A stretch of 64,000 bases of DNA from Prevotella melaninogenica ATCC 25845 (GCF_000144405.1 NC_014371.1:496001-560000), one strand, 5' to 3'; positions 1 through 8,860 are shown, counted from the stretch's first letter. Program-made: numbers and translations. Notes: generated by a model from the sequence alone, not told the origin.

Positions 1-1478
1 GTCGAACCTTCATCAAAGTTTAAACCACGAAGCAAAGAGTTCTTACCAAACTTGTTCTTGATATTAATAATGGTTTCTTGTATCTTTCGTTCACGTGCTA
101 ACGCTGCTTCTTCAATCTGCTTCTCTTTCTTTACAGCCTCATAATCGGTGAACATATCAAGCTCGACTGGCTTGGAGGCTCGCTGTCTCATCTGCTCCTC
201 ACTGATAACGTGATTGGTTGATATATTTAATCTTCTAACCAATAAGCGTTTATCAACAATCTCATCATAAAGTGCAAGGATAGCCTTTCCTATCAGTCGA
301 GAGGAAGATGTAAAGCGGTGGAGATTGGCTGTTCCGTGAGCACTCTTAGGTACTTTTCGTCCGTACCAGTCTACAGAAACAGGACCAGTATAATCCTTTC
401 CTGCAGGGGAAGTAAGGCTTTCACGGTCGTAACCAACATACAGAACAAGTTGGTCAGACACACAACGTTTCTCAACTAAGTCTAATGCAATAGCATCAGC
501 CATCTCTTGTACGACAACCCTTGCCTTACGAAAACTATAAGCCTCTTGGAGAACTTGACCACTACTCATCGAACTATGCTCTGGTCGATAAGCCTTAACC
601 ATCTCCATCGTACAAGACTCCCACCCCCAAGCATGGTCGATAAGTAATTCGGCATTCACGCCAAAGAGCTTATAAAGTAGTTCCTCTTGATGGATAGAAC
701 AACGTGCAATCTTACCCATTGTGTCAATTCCATAGGAATAAAGACGCTGTGCAATGCCTCTTCCTACACGCCAAAAGTCGGTGAGTGGACGGTGGTCCCA
801 TAGTTTATCACGATAACTTTTCTCATCCAGTTCGGCAATACGTACACCATCTTTGTCGGCAGGTATGTGCTTTGCAACAATGTCCATCGCTACTTTACAA
901 AGGTACATATTCGTTCCTATGCCTGCTGTTGCAGTGATACCAGTCTCACGTAAGACATCACGTATCATCTTCATTGCTAACTCGTGGGCAGTCATACGAT
1001 AGCTGGAGAGGTAAGCTGTAGCATCGATAAAGACCTCATCAATGGAGTAAACATGTATGTCTTCTGGGGCAATATAGCGCAGGTAAATATTGTAAATCTT
1101 TGCGCTATGCTTGATATAATGCGACATACGGGGGATTGCCGTAAGATAATCAACAGCCCAATCAGGATGTTGTTCGAGTTCTTTCGCGTTGTATGATTTT
1201 CCTGTAAGTGCTTTTCCTGCTAAGAAACAACGTTCCTCATTAACCTCTCTCAAGCGTTGTATCACTTCAAAAAGACGTGCACGGCCAGGAATTCCGTGTG
1301 CCTTCAGAGATGGTGAGACGGCAAGACAAATAGTCTTTTCTGTTCTTCCTTTATCCGCTACAACCAAGTTGGTTGTCATTGGGTCAAGTCCACGCTCTAC
1401 ACATTCAACACTGGCATAGAACGATTTAAGGTCTATGGCAATGTAAGTCTTAGTAGATGGTTTTCTTGATGAAGACAT
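1..1478 (-). CDS. Y-family DNA polymerase (DinB/UmuC type), 3' end cut by window edge
   Basis: Translating the minus strand from the ATG at 1478 gives at least 492 codons with no stop before the window edge, so the C-terminus is missing. The protein is a translesion DNA polymerase. Near the N-terminus it has the palm motif DLKSFYASVE (about residues 16-25), and near residue 145 it has YSIDEVFID, which carries the SIDE acidic pair for metal binding. A helix-hairpin-helix region follows (FWRVGRGIAQRL), then a little-finger region. The form DLKSFYASVECVERG, followed by a segment on TEKTICLAVSPS, resembles the longer UmuC/UvrX-like branch more than classical DinB (DMDAFYASVE); this subfamily call is inference. 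No clear promoter or LexA box was recognised upstream. It is likely monocistronic, because the next gene in the same direction is separated by a hairpin. Confidence 0.88.
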   Translation of the reverse strand, partial: MSSSRKPSTKTYIAIDLKSFYASVECVERGLDPMTTNLVVADKGRTEKTICLAVSPSLKAHGIPGRARLFEVIQRLREVNEERCFLAGKALTGKSYNAKELEQHPDWAVDYLTAIPRMSHYIKHSAKIYNIYLRYIAPEDIHVYSIDEVFIDATAYLSSYRMTAHELAMKMIRDVLRETGITATAGIGTNMYLCKVAMDIVAKHIPADKDGVRIAELDEKSYRDKLWDHRPLTDFWRVGRGIAQRLYSYGIDTMGKIARCSIHQEELLYKLFGVNAELLIDHAWGWESCTMEMVKAYRPEHSSMSSGQVLQEAYSFRKARVVVQEMADAIALDLVEKRCVSDQLVLYVGYDRESLTSPAGKDYTGPVSVDWYGRKVPKSAHGTANLHRFTSSSRLIGKAILALYDEIVDKRLLVRRLNISTNHVISEEQMRQRASKPVELDMFTDYEAVKKEKQIEEAALARERKIQETIINIKNKFGKNSLLRGLNFDEGS

Positions 1479-1544
1479 TTTGAAGAAGGAATAAGTGTTT
1501 GAAAGTTTTATAGAATAGTATTACAGGAATCAAAAGACAACGAA

Positions 1545-1620
1545 AGAGAATTAGTGAAGTTAAGCATCAATTCTCCGTTACAGATAAATTAGAAGCGTAT
1601 CTTACTTCACTAACTCTCTC
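1545..1620 (-). terminator. Stem-loop behind the small lipoprotein gene
   Basis: An imperfect inverted repeat has arms at 1545-1564 and 1601-1619, with one bulged base and one mismatch. Read on the minus strand it follows the stop of the 1641-2039 gene and is followed by a T-rich stretch. It is a plausible terminator between that gene and the polymerase gene. Confidence 0.5.
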
Positions 1621-1640
1621 TAAAATCCTTTTTTCAGCTT

Positions 1641-2039
1641 TTAATAGTCCTTTTCAGTGTATTGCTCATCCAGCAACACCTTTGAAGGAGATTTGCCTGA
1701 ACGATAAGTATATCGGAAGTTGAAGCCAGCATCCTTATAACCTTTTGTGCCTGTATCAGCCTTCAAAGCATCACGCAAAGCTTTTCTTAACTCAGACTTC
1801 TTTGCGTTAACAGCCTGTTCGTTATCTGCATTTCCTACAAGTGAGTAATAGTAATGGATGGTTCGAGACGAAGGTTCAAAGACCATACTGTCCATTCTTG
1901 TGTCATTTACTACGGGTGTAGGACACTTCTTTTCTGTATATTCTTTACATTCTTGTGCTGCTCTGTCCTCCAGACTTTTATGACAAGCAGAAAGAGAAAG
2001 CAGCAGTACGCCTGCATAAAGTAAGTGTTTCATTCTCAT
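1641..2039 (-). CDS. Small predicted lipoprotein, function unknown
   Basis: The product is 132 residues long. It has a lipoprotein signal: basic start, hydrophobic stretch, then the lipobox LSAC with the acylated cysteine near residue 19. The mature part is polar and rich in lysine and acidic residues, with a Tyr-rich strand (IHYYYSLVG) and another near the end (FNFRYTYRSG), which suggests a small beta-containing periplasmic fold. I recognise no family. Translation may start at 2039 or at the second ATG at 2033; both leave the signal intact. It is transcribed away from lepA, and a TAnnTTTG element lies at 2117-2124 in the right direction. Cellular role is unknown. Confidence 0.75.
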   Translation of the reverse strand: MRMKHLLYAGVLLLSLSACHKSLEDRAAQECKEYTEKKCPTPVVNDTRMDSMVFEPSSRTIHYYYSLVGNADNEQAVNAKKSELRKALRDALKADTGTKGYKDAGFNFRYTYRSGKSPSKVLLDEQYTEKDY

Positions 2040-2116
2040 TCAAGTTAATATTAATTTCGTAAGGGCTTTATGTAAAGATAACACTTTTTATCTTCACCCT
2101 AACCATATATCCGTTG

Positions 2117-2124
2117 CAAAGATA
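2117..2124 (-). promoter_or_regulatory. Bacteroidetes -7 promoter element for the small lipoprotein
   Basis: The minus strand reads TATCTTTG, matching the Bacteroidetes -7 consensus TAnnTTTG, about 80 bp upstream of the lipoprotein start. The -33 TTTG element is not clear. Confidence 0.5.
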
Positions 2125-2178
2125 AGAAAAAATAGGCAATTTCTTATTTTAAGGTTCTTAATTCTCAATAATTATGAC

Positions 2179-2186
2179 TATATTTG
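2179..2186 (+). promoter_or_regulatory. Bacteroidetes -7 promoter element for lepA
   Basis: TATATTTG fits TAnnTTTG and would start transcription near 2193. That places the upstream in-frame ATG at 2184 outside the message and supports the ATG at 2211 as the lepA start. Confidence 0.6.
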
Positions 2187-2210
2187 CACTTTGAAAATAT
2201 AGACAAACTG

Positions 2211-3992
2211 ATGAATCATATAAGAAATTTCTGCATTATTGCCCATATTGACCATGGTAAATCAACCTTGGCGGATCGTCTCCTTGAATATACTCAGACG
2301 ATAAAGATTACTGGTGGACAGATGCTTGACGATATGGACTTGGAGCGTGAACGTGGTATTACTATCAAGAGTCATGCTATCCAGATGGAGTACACATTGG
2401 ATAAGGAGAAATATATTCTTAATCTTATCGATACTCCGGGCCATGTAGACTTCTCGTATGAGGTGTCACGAAGCATTGCAGCGTGTGAAGGTGCATTGCT
2501 TATCGTTGATGCTACACAGGGAGTACAGGCTCAGACGATTTCTAACCTCTATATGGCTATTGATCATAACTTGGAAATTATCCCTGTTATCAACAAGATT
2601 GATATGCCAAATGCTATGCCTGAAGAGGTTGAAGACGAGATTGTTGACCTCATTGGTTGTGACCCAAAGGAGATCATTCGTGCCAGTGGAAAGACTGGTG
2701 AGGGTGTGCCAGACATACTTGAAGCAATCATTAAGCGTATCCCTTCACCAACAGGTGATACCAAAGCTCCGTTGCAGGCGCTTATTTTTGACTCTATCTT
2801 CAACTCTTTCCGTGGTATTATCACACTGTGTAAGGTTGAGAATGGTGTCATCAAGAAGGGTGATAAAGTTAAGTTTGTACAGACAGGAATGGAATACGCT
2901 GCTGATGAAGTGGGCGTATTGAAGATGGATATGATGCCTACCCAACAGCTCTCAACAGGAGAGGTGGGATACATCATCTCTGGTGTTAAGACTGCCACAG
3001 AGGTGAAGGTGGGTGATACTGTTACCCATATAGTCAATCCTTGTGAGAAAGCTATTGAAGGATTCCAAGAAGTAAAGCCTATGGTCTTTGCTGGTGTCTA
3101 TCCTGTTGACCCAAATGATTACGAAGGATTGCGTTCTTCATTGGAGAAACTGCAGTTGAATGATGCCTCACTAACCTTCCAGCCAGAGAGTTCTCAGGCT
3201 TTGGGCTTTGGTTTCCGTTGTGGCTTCTTAGGTCTGCTTCACATGGAGATTATACAGGAACGTTTGGATCGTGAGTTCAACATGGATGTCATTACCACTG
3301 TGCCTAACGTAAGTTACATGGTGTATGACAAGCAAGGAAATGAAAAGGAGGTTCATAATCCATCTGGTCTACCGGATCAGACAATGATTGATCATATTGA
3401 AGAGCCTTATATTAAAGCCTCTATTATTACCTCCAGTGATTACATTGGTCCTATCATGACGCTTTGTCTTGATAAGCGAGGTGAACTCATTAGCCAGAAC
3501 TATGTGAGTGGAAATCGTTTGGAACTCCTCTTCATGATTCCATTGGGTGAGATCGTGATAGACTTCTATGACAAACTGAAGAGTATTTCTAAAGGCTACG
3601 CTTCATTTGATTATCATATCGATTCTTACCGTCCTTCAAAGTTAGCTAAGCTTGATATTCTTTTGAATGGAGAGCCTGTTGATGCCCTATCAGCACTGAC
3701 ACATGAGAGTAATGCTATTGTTTTTGGTCGAAGAATATGTGAGAAGCTAAAAGACTTAATCCCACGTCAGCAGTTTGATATCGCTATTCAGGCTGCTATC
3801 GGAGCAAAGATTGTTGCCCGAGAGACCGTTAAGCAGGTACGTAAGGACGTTACAGCCAAGTGTTATGGTGGTGATATCAGCCGTAAGCGTAAACTTCTTG
3901 AGAAACAGAAGAAGGGTAAGAAGCGTATGAAACAGATTGGAAACGTACAGGTTCCACAGAAAGCATTCCTTGCAGTATTGAAGTTAGATTAA
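2211..3992 (+). CDS. lepA: Elongation factor 4 (LepA) GTPase
   Basis: This translational GTPase acts on the ribosome; EF4/LepA is associated with ribosome back-translocation and with initiation or assembly defects when absent. The product is 593 residues, the usual family length of about 600. G-domain motifs are all present: AHIDHGKST at about 10-18, the RGITIKS switch segment, DTPGHVDF, and NKIDMP. The EF-G-like domains follow, then the LepA-specific C-terminal domain ending in a lysine-rich tail ([16 protein letters not shown]). An ATG 27 bp further upstream is in frame, but it overlaps the predicted promoter and the extra residues do not belong to the family. A Crp-type regulator follows 28 bp downstream, so they may be co-transcribed. 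Confidence 0.97.
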   Translation: MNHIRNFCIIAHIDHGKSTLADRLLEYTQTIKITGGQMLDDMDLERERGITIKSHAIQMEYTLDKEKYILNLIDTPGHVDFSYEVSRSIAACEGALLIVDATQGVQAQTISNLYMAIDHNLEIIPVINKIDMPNAMPEEVEDEIVDLIGCDPKEIIRASGKTGEGVPDILEAIIKRIPSPTGDTKAPLQALIFDSIFNSFRGIITLCKVENGVIKKGDKVKFVQTGMEYAADEVGVLKMDMMPTQQLSTGEVGYIISGVKTATEVKVGDTVTHIVNPCEKAIEGFQEVKPMVFAGVYPVDPNDYEGLRSSLEKLQLNDASLTFQPESSQALGFGFRCGFLGLLHMEIIQERLDREFNMDVITTVPNVSYMVYDKQGNEKEVHNPSGLPDQTMIDHIEEPYIKASIITSSDYIGPIMTLCLDKRGELISQNYVSGNRLELLFMIPLGEIVIDFYDKLKSISKGYASFDYHIDSYRPSKLAKLDILLNGEPVDALSALTHESNAIVFGRRICEKLKDLIPRQQFDIAIQAAIGAKIVARETVKQVRKDVTAKCYGGDISRKRKLLEKQKKGKKRMKQIGNVQVPQKAFLAVLKLD

Positions 3993-4020
3993 TATCAAAG
4001 AGTTAAGAAAGGAAAGGAAA

Positions 4021-4620
4021 ATGAAAGATTTGGTGAACGATTCAAGAGATATAGCACGTGAATTGGCACGTAAATATAGTACGATGACTCATGATGAGTT
4101 GGATGTACTTGAAAGTATCCTCGTACCAATGAAATTCGCAAAAGGACAGATGATTCTCAGTGAAGGTGAAATCTGCAAGCACGTTTATTATATAGAAAGA
4201 GGCCTAATTCGTCAATTCTATTTCAAAAACGGCAAGCAGATTACTGAACACTTAGGAGAGGACAGAAGTATCTTTATGTGTATTGAAAGTCTTTTCCGTG
4301 AGGAGCCAACCAAACTACAGGTTGAGGCTATAGAGCCAACATGGGTTTATGCGCTACCAAAACAGAAGTTGGAGCAGGTAGCTCTTCATAATGTTAATAT
4401 TCAGATTCTCTATCGTAAGATCTTGGAAGAGAGTCTTATCACCTCACAGGTACATGCTGACCTTGTACGTTTTGAGACTGCACAAGCTCGTTATAAGAGA
4501 ATGTGTAAGCTAAGTCCACAGGTTATCTTGCGTGCACCGCTGGTTTATATTGCCAGCTATCTGCAGATGACACCAGAAACATTAAGCCGTGTTCGTTCGT
4601 CAACATTGCTTGATGATTAA
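4021..4620 (+). CDS. Crp/Fnr-family transcription regulator
   Basis: The product has 199 residues. The N-terminal two-thirds is a cyclic-nucleotide-binding-like beta-roll (FAKGQMILSEGEICKHVYYI), followed by a long dimerisation helix and a short C-terminal helix-turn-helix whose recognition helix reads QMTPETLSRVR near residues 180-190. It lacks the N-terminal cysteines of Fnr, and the phosphate-binding cassette arginine-serine pair of true cAMP receptors is not evident, so the ligand is unknown. Many Bacteroidetes carry such small Crp-like proteins, often with few known targets. It lies 28 bp behind lepA and probably shares its transcript; a strong stem-loop follows the stop. Confidence 0.88.
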   Translation: MKDLVNDSRDIARELARKYSTMTHDELDVLESILVPMKFAKGQMILSEGEICKHVYYIERGLIRQFYFKNGKQITEHLGEDRSIFMCIESLFREEPTKLQVEAIEPTWVYALPKQKLEQVALHNVNIQILYRKILEESLITSQVHADLVRFETAQARYKRMCKLSPQVILRAPLVYIASYLQMTPETLSRVRSSTLLDD

Positions 4621-4653
4621 TGCGTTTTAATACTTATCAAGCGTTATAAGCAG

Positions 4654-4733
4654 TTAGAGGAGTTAAATAATTACCTATTATTCGTATTGAAAAGCGAATG
4701 ATAAAAGTAAAAGTAATTATTTAACTCCTCTAA
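4654..4733. terminator. Long perfect inverted repeat between convergent genes
   Basis: Arms at 4654-4674 and 4713-4733 are a perfect 21-bp inverted repeat. Inside the 38-base loop, a second short inverted pair (ATTATTCG against CGAATGAT) gives a cruciform-like structure. It sits between the Crp-type gene (plus) and the plug-domain gene (minus), so it probably terminates both. Confidence 0.7.
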
Positions 4734-4812
4734 TTATTTTCCTTGAATAGCTCTTAATAGTATGTAGAGGGCATTAATTGCAACTCTATGATACCAATGT
4801 AACCACCCTATC

Positions 4813-6831
4813 CTACTTCCCTAACTCTCCCACATAGTGGATAATTCTCCCTTCACTTGTCACACCTTCAATTATAATACGATAGTTTGAACGATATTCT
4901 GCAGGTAAAAGTAGACGGAAAGAACTACCACGTAATGAAGGTAACCACACTGGAGTATGTGCGTTAGGAGTGTAACTTTGTGGAATTTGATAGCCTAATG
5001 TTGTAAAAGTCTTCGTATTTGTTAGTGGTACAGAAGCCGCTTTGAAATCCCCTTTCTTCGTTGTTATAGAGATAACACCCATACCACCAATCGCTCCCCA
5101 AATAACAGTTGAGCCGCCCTTAAAGACATCTACTCTCTCAACATCGGACATCTGGATGTTGTCTAAATCGTAATCATCATTGACAAATATCCCATCTATG
5201 GCAATAGCGGCTGGTCTTTTTCCATCTACAGCCGTACCTCCACGTACATAGCATTTCCCCAATTCAACCGTAACACTCGGTACTCTACGCAATAATTCAT
5301 GCAAACAAGTTGCACCAATACTCTCTATATCACGTAGACCAAAGGAGAAGTCAGCAGTTCGTGCATAAGCATCAGAACGAGAAGAATAGGTAGGTTGATG
5401 ACTGAAGATATTCACTTCTTCCATCTGTATACCCCCTTTCGGCAATTCTAATGTTGTATCTACGCGTGTAGTATCATTACTCGTCCATTCAAACGGCGGA
5501 AGTTGACCTTTATAAGCAGGGAACTCCTCTTCATCTAATAGCAGTTTTACCCACGATTTTCCAGCTTTTGTAAAGGCATTAAGAACATACTGTGTACCTT
5601 CAGGAAAATCTATTCCTTCAAATGAAAAACGACCTTGTGCATCGGTTTTAGTAACAGCATAAAAGCCTTTATCGGGTGAAATAAGATTTACAATACCTTC
5701 TTTTATAGCTTTATGCCCTACCAATGTCTCAATTCGTCCACTTATCACAGCAGACTTTTCGATACCAATCTTTCCCTTCTTACATTCCCCTCTGATTACA
5801 TCTGCCATTCGATACCGATTCCAACTGCAGCTGTCAAGCAATTGTTCTGATTGATTATCAGAAAGAACAGATGTTGGCTCTTCTGGACAATCTGCCACAT
5901 CCATATCGTATAATAAATGAGAAAGGATGTTTGAGTGTCCTGTTAAATCGTTAGTTCCAGCATATTCCACACGTAGAGAAACATCCATTGTCTCTCCCTC
6001 TCGTAAGCTATCAGCCTTAATAATACAAGGTGTTTGCTTATCATTTGATTTCTCTGCTGCTGTCCATTTTACAGAAATCGGACACTGTTCTTTCTCTGGA
6101 TATAAGAATTTCAGTTTCTCTACAACCGTTTTTAAGTTAGAATCCAAGAGCTGGAAAGAATAAATACCTCCTTGAGAAAGACTATCATAACTCAGAATAA
6201 TATCTCTTCCTTGGCTTATTTTTCCAAAGAAAAGAGGGATTGAACGACAGTGAACAAATAGTCTATAGCTACTATTTAAGCTATCTGATGGATTGTTAAT
6301 ACTTACTTTAATATTCTTGTTTAATTCATTGATAGATAGTTTTATTTTCGAATTATTATTGATAATATTTGTAGCGCCCCCATACTTAAAAGGTAATAGC
6401 TTTCCATGACCACCAATAAAGATACTTTTAAGACTCTCATAGCGACTGAGGTTCAACATATTCTTCGTATAACTACGTAATAAATAACGTCCTTTCACCA
6501 CTCCTTCAGGAATGTCAATATGACCAACAAAACCTTGATCGCTTCGTATTAGACGTACTCGTTTCACTACGAGACGTTCTGGATTAAGAAGTTCTACGTA
6601 TACATAACGGCTCACACTATCCGCCTGATGAACTACTGCATTCACTAAGAAGACACGCAAGTTAATACGTTGTCCTGCTTGATAACTATCTGCATCGGTA
6701 AATACGTAGGTCTTCTCTTGCGGGAATAGCTGTACCTGCCGTAGGATACGACTCAGTAACACATTGTTAGTCTGAGCATACAATGATGTTTGAAAGCATG
6801 TTAGAAATATTATGAATAGTAGTTTTCTCAT
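4813..6831 (-). CDS. Secreted protein with carboxypeptidase-regulatory and TonB-plug domains, no barrel
   Basis: The product has 672 residues. A signal peptide (about 1-19, ending LYAQ) is followed by macroglobulin-like beta domains typical of Bacteroidetes surface proteins. A carboxypeptidase-regulatory-like domain lies at about 355-430 (ISGRIETLVGHKAIKEG). A TonB receptor plug-like domain lies at about 490-590; it includes VDVFKGGSTVIWGAIGG and GVISITTKKG, which resemble the end of a plug. Only about 75 residues follow, so there is no outer-membrane barrel. The protein is therefore not a transporter by itself. Related Bacteroidetes proteins combine MG domains with a plug, and their role is unknown. 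It is transcribed alone towards the convergent Crp-type gene, with a good promoter element at 6906-6913. Confidence 0.8.
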   Translation of the reverse strand: MRKLLFIIFLTCFQTSLYAQTNNVLLSRILRQVQLFPQEKTYVFTDADSYQAGQRINLRVFLVNAVVHQADSVSRYVYVELLNPERLVVKRVRLIRSDQGFVGHIDIPEGVVKGRYLLRSYTKNMLNLSRYESLKSIFIGGHGKLLPFKYGGATNIINNNSKIKLSINELNKNIKVSINNPSDSLNSSYRLFVHCRSIPLFFGKISQGRDIILSYDSLSQGGIYSFQLLDSNLKTVVEKLKFLYPEKEQCPISVKWTAAEKSNDKQTPCIIKADSLREGETMDVSLRVEYAGTNDLTGHSNILSHLLYDMDVADCPEEPTSVLSDNQSEQLLDSCSWNRYRMADVIRGECKKGKIGIEKSAVISGRIETLVGHKAIKEGIVNLISPDKGFYAVTKTDAQGRFSFEGIDFPEGTQYVLNAFTKAGKSWVKLLLDEEEFPAYKGQLPPFEWTSNDTTRVDTTLELPKGGIQMEEVNIFSHQPTYSSRSDAYARTADFSFGLRDIESIGATCLHELLRRVPSVTVELGKCYVRGGTAVDGKRPAAIAIDGIFVNDDYDLDNIQMSDVERVDVFKGGSTVIWGAIGGMGVISITTKKGDFKAASVPLTNTKTFTTLGYQIPQSYTPNAHTPVWLPSLRGSSFRLLLPAEYRSNYRIIIEGVTSEGRIIHYVGELGK

Positions 6832-6905
6832 ATAGATAGACCTCAGTGAATGAGTTTATGTAATAGACTTTCAGCAATAAAGATAATCTTCCGTAGAATC
6901 ATATG

Positions 6906-6913
6906 CAAACTTA
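6906..6913 (-). promoter_or_regulatory. -7 promoter element for the plug-domain gene
   Basis: The minus strand reads TAAGTTTG, a match to TAnnTTTG, about 75 bp upstream of the start at 6831. The 22-bp repeat array lies further upstream. Confidence 0.5.
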
Positions 6914-7043
6914 CACAAAAATATTAAATAATAGGTTCAAAAATAGAAAAACCATACATTAACATTGAAAAACTTGTATTCTTTGTCTGTTTAGGGTGTT
7001 ATAATGTTTTTCAAACTACAAATTACTTATGTTTTAAACGTAA

Positions 7044-7153
7044 AGTGTAGTGGTGTTAACCATTAGCACCAATGGTGCGGGGCATCAGCACTATTGGTGC
7101 GGAGTATCAACACCACATGTGCGGAGCATTCATACTCTATGTGATAAGCTGTA
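7044..7153. repeat. 22-bp-period tandem array, family 1, copy A (about 5 units)
   Basis: Units start at 7044, 7066, 7088, 7110 and 7132, an exact 22-bp spacing. Each has a 13-base core that is a near palindrome (GCACCAATGGTGC, GCACTATTGGTGC, ACACCACATGTGC) and a 9-base linker such as GGAGTATCA. The first and last units are degenerate. The same design recurs at 17318 and 60190. It lies in the 465-bp intergenic space between the plug-domain gene and the insertion sequence; no coding potential was seen there. Confidence 0.75.
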
Positions 7154-7288
7154 ATCTGTTAGTAGGAAATGGAAAGTTAGAACTCTTATAGAAGTTGTGA
7201 TAAGGTGAATAAGCTACAAACAACTCATCTGCTTGAGCAATGTATTGTCGGGAAACAATAAAAACATTGATTCAGAAGACAATAGTAT

Positions 7289-7297
7289 GAATAGAAA
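7289..7297. repeat. Target-site duplication of the IS element, left copy
   Basis: GAATAGAAA directly abuts the left inverted repeat of the element and recurs at 8764-8772. Confidence 0.8.
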
Positions 7298-7396
7298 TAT
7301 TGCTGTCCGATAAAACCTCTATATACTGCAATATCCTCTCTCAATCCTGCTGAAATAGGCATGATTTGTTCTTATTTCAAATTCCAAGCCCCCCCA

Positions 7397-8629
7397 CTAG
7401 AATAATGACAACTCTTCTGGTGGGGCTTTTACCTGGGTAATCAATCTATCCCAGTCTCTATGTGGCCGTTCAAAGAAACTCTGTATTGAGACATAACTCA
7501 TAAGTAGAATTCTTATCATTGTTGCCAAGCCTGAGAAACTCCAAGGTCTCTTTATTTTGTTCTTCACTAGGGTTATAAGCAGATTGGCTATAAGTGTAAT
7601 CCATATTTGTATTTTTATAGCGTTCGCACTCTCTCCATAGAAGTATCTTAGCGGGAAATTCTGTTTTATTTGTTTAAATAAGGTTTCTATTTGCCATCGT
7701 CTCTTATAGATAGCTATAATATCTTCTGCTGACATCTGAAAATCATTGGTCAGCAGAGATATGAATCTGATTTTCCCTTTCTTGGTCTTATCCTGATATG
7801 TGATTTTTCTTGCTTTATGGTAAATATCTTTTTCCTTTGTATGCTTATGGAAGAGAATGGTTTCTACGCGTACAGCTCCATAATCTGTAGTCATCTGGTA
7901 ATCTGTATCAGCAATCCTTTCAAAGCTAAGATTATTTTTCATCTTAGTTACATATATAACGCCTCTTTGCGTCAGTTCAGAGAACTTTTCATAGTTTATA
8001 TAGGCTCGGTCAAAAGCAATCAGGTCCTCATTGGCGTATCGTTCTGGGATAAGTGCAAACTGATCATGACTAGCTGCAGATGTGAACTTAATATCGCTTG
8101 GAACATTCTCATTGGCAAATATCTCTGTATGTACTTTTATTCCACCCTTCTTCTTACCAGTTTTGGGATTACGTCCTACACCTTTAAAGACCAAGTTAGA
8201 AAACAGACTTATTGTCGTAGAATCTATTATCTTTAGATTCTTCAGCCATTTAGGCTGTCCACAATTTCGGCTGTCCGAGTAAAGCTCATGGCGGTATTTC
8301 TCATATAGGTTCATATAGATCGAACCGAATATCTCGGAATCTCGGCGTTTATTTGCATCTGACAAGGTACTTCGACAAGGGAAATGCTTTAAACCAAGAT
8401 GATTAAAGCGATTAACATTAGCAAAGAGAGAGGCTTTTATCTCACGCAGAGAGTCTAAACGCAGCATTACTGCATAAAGCATGACAACAAGATGATGCCA
8501 TGCATCAAACTTCTTTATATAGTGTTCACCTCCCTGAGCTTGGCTCAGAGAGAGAATTTTATCACGATTAAAATAGTTTAACAGTTGAACATATAGTGGC
8601 TGTCCGATAAAATGTGTACTTTTGTTCAT
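7397..8629 (-). CDS. IS4-family transposase
   Basis: The product has 410 residues and a DDE catalytic core. The aspartates are D136 (KIIDSTTISLF) and D207 (AFDRAYINYEKF), and the glutamate is E315 in YKRRWQIETLFKQIKQ, which matches the Y-(2)R-(3)E-(6)K signature of the IS4 family (Y308, R311, E315, K322). The N-terminal domain of unknown fold (about 1-95) is typical of this group. The reading frame is intact, so the enzyme is probably functional. It fills most of the 1466-bp element; the bases behind the stop and in front of the start hold the terminal repeats and a hairpin. Confidence 0.93.
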   Translation of the reverse strand: MNKSTHFIGQPLYVQLLNYFNRDKILSLSQAQGGEHYIKKFDAWHHLVVMLYAVMLRLDSLREIKASLFANVNRFNHLGLKHFPCRSTLSDANKRRDSEIFGSIYMNLYEKYRHELYSDSRNCGQPKWLKNLKIIDSTTISLFSNLVFKGVGRNPKTGKKKGGIKVHTEIFANENVPSDIKFTSAASHDQFALIPERYANEDLIAFDRAYINYEKFSELTQRGVIYVTKMKNNLSFERIADTDYQMTTDYGAVRVETILFHKHTKEKDIYHKARKITYQDKTKKGKIRFISLLTNDFQMSAEDIIAIYKRRWQIETLFKQIKQNFPLRYFYGESANAIKIQIWITLIANLLITLVKNKIKRPWSFSGLATMIRILLMSYVSIQSFFERPHRDWDRLITQVKAPPEELSLF

Positions 8630-8673
8630 CTTATTTCATTGTTTTATTATGACAACTACAAAGGAAATAAGAA

Positions 8674-8708
8674 GGGCTGAATGTGCAAAACAATCAGCCC
8701 GTTTTTTT
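8674..8708 (+). terminator. Rho-independent-type hairpin inside the IS end
   Basis: GGGCTGA (8674-8680) pairs with TCAGCCC (8694-8700), followed by GTTTTTTT on the plus strand. It lies just upstream of the transposase start. On the minus strand the same hairpin would sit in any message entering from outside, a common way for insertion sequences to damp read-through expression; that role is inference. Confidence 0.6.
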
Positions 8709-8763
8709 ATTATTCTGAATTAAAAAGATATGAACGCAAAAAAAGTTTTATCGGACACCAATA

Positions 8764-8772
8764 GAATAGAAA
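8764..8772. repeat. Target-site duplication of the IS element, right copy
   Basis: GAATAGAAA directly abuts the right inverted repeat and is identical to 7289-7297. Confidence 0.8.
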
Positions 8773-8852
8773 TAACAGTTAGATGTGGATTAATAATCAA
8801 CTTAGCGTCAAAGGTTCTGCACTTATACTATCCATATTACAGAAACATTTTG

Positions 8853-8860
8853 TAAATTTG
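8853..8860 (+). promoter_or_regulatory. -7 promoter element for mutS2
   Basis: TAAATTTG fits TAnnTTTG and lies 106 bp before the mutS2 start and 90 bp from the insertion sequence. The insertion therefore left this core element in place but replaced what lay further upstream. Confidence 0.5.

Larger units (their letters stand above)
7298..8763 (-). mobile_element. IS4-family insertion sequence, intact, 1466 bp
   Basis: The terminal inverted repeats are 7298-7316 (TATTGCTGTCCGATAAAAC) and 8745-8763, matching at 18 of 19 bases. Both ends abut a 9-bp direct repeat, GAATAGAAA, a target duplication size known for IS4-type elements. The element holds one full-length transposase gene on the minus strand. 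Joining the two flanks with one duplication copy removed restores an intergenic sequence with no open reading frame, so no gene was broken. The short, identical duplication suggests the insertion has not decayed and may be recent. Confidence 0.9.

Noticed and set aside
984..1419. Two short plus-strand reading frames
   Set aside because: They lie entirely inside the polymerase gene read from the other strand, which has clear family motifs.
2184..2210. Upstream start of lepA
   Set aside because: It overlaps the -7 promoter element and adds nine residues absent from the family.
4654..4733. Invertible promoter switch
   Set aside because: The loop is only 38 bases, has no promoter element and lies between convergent gene ends.
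7044..7153. CRISPR array
   Set aside because: Repeats are only 13 bases with 9-base linkers that are themselves similar, units diverge strongly, and there are no cas genes in the window.
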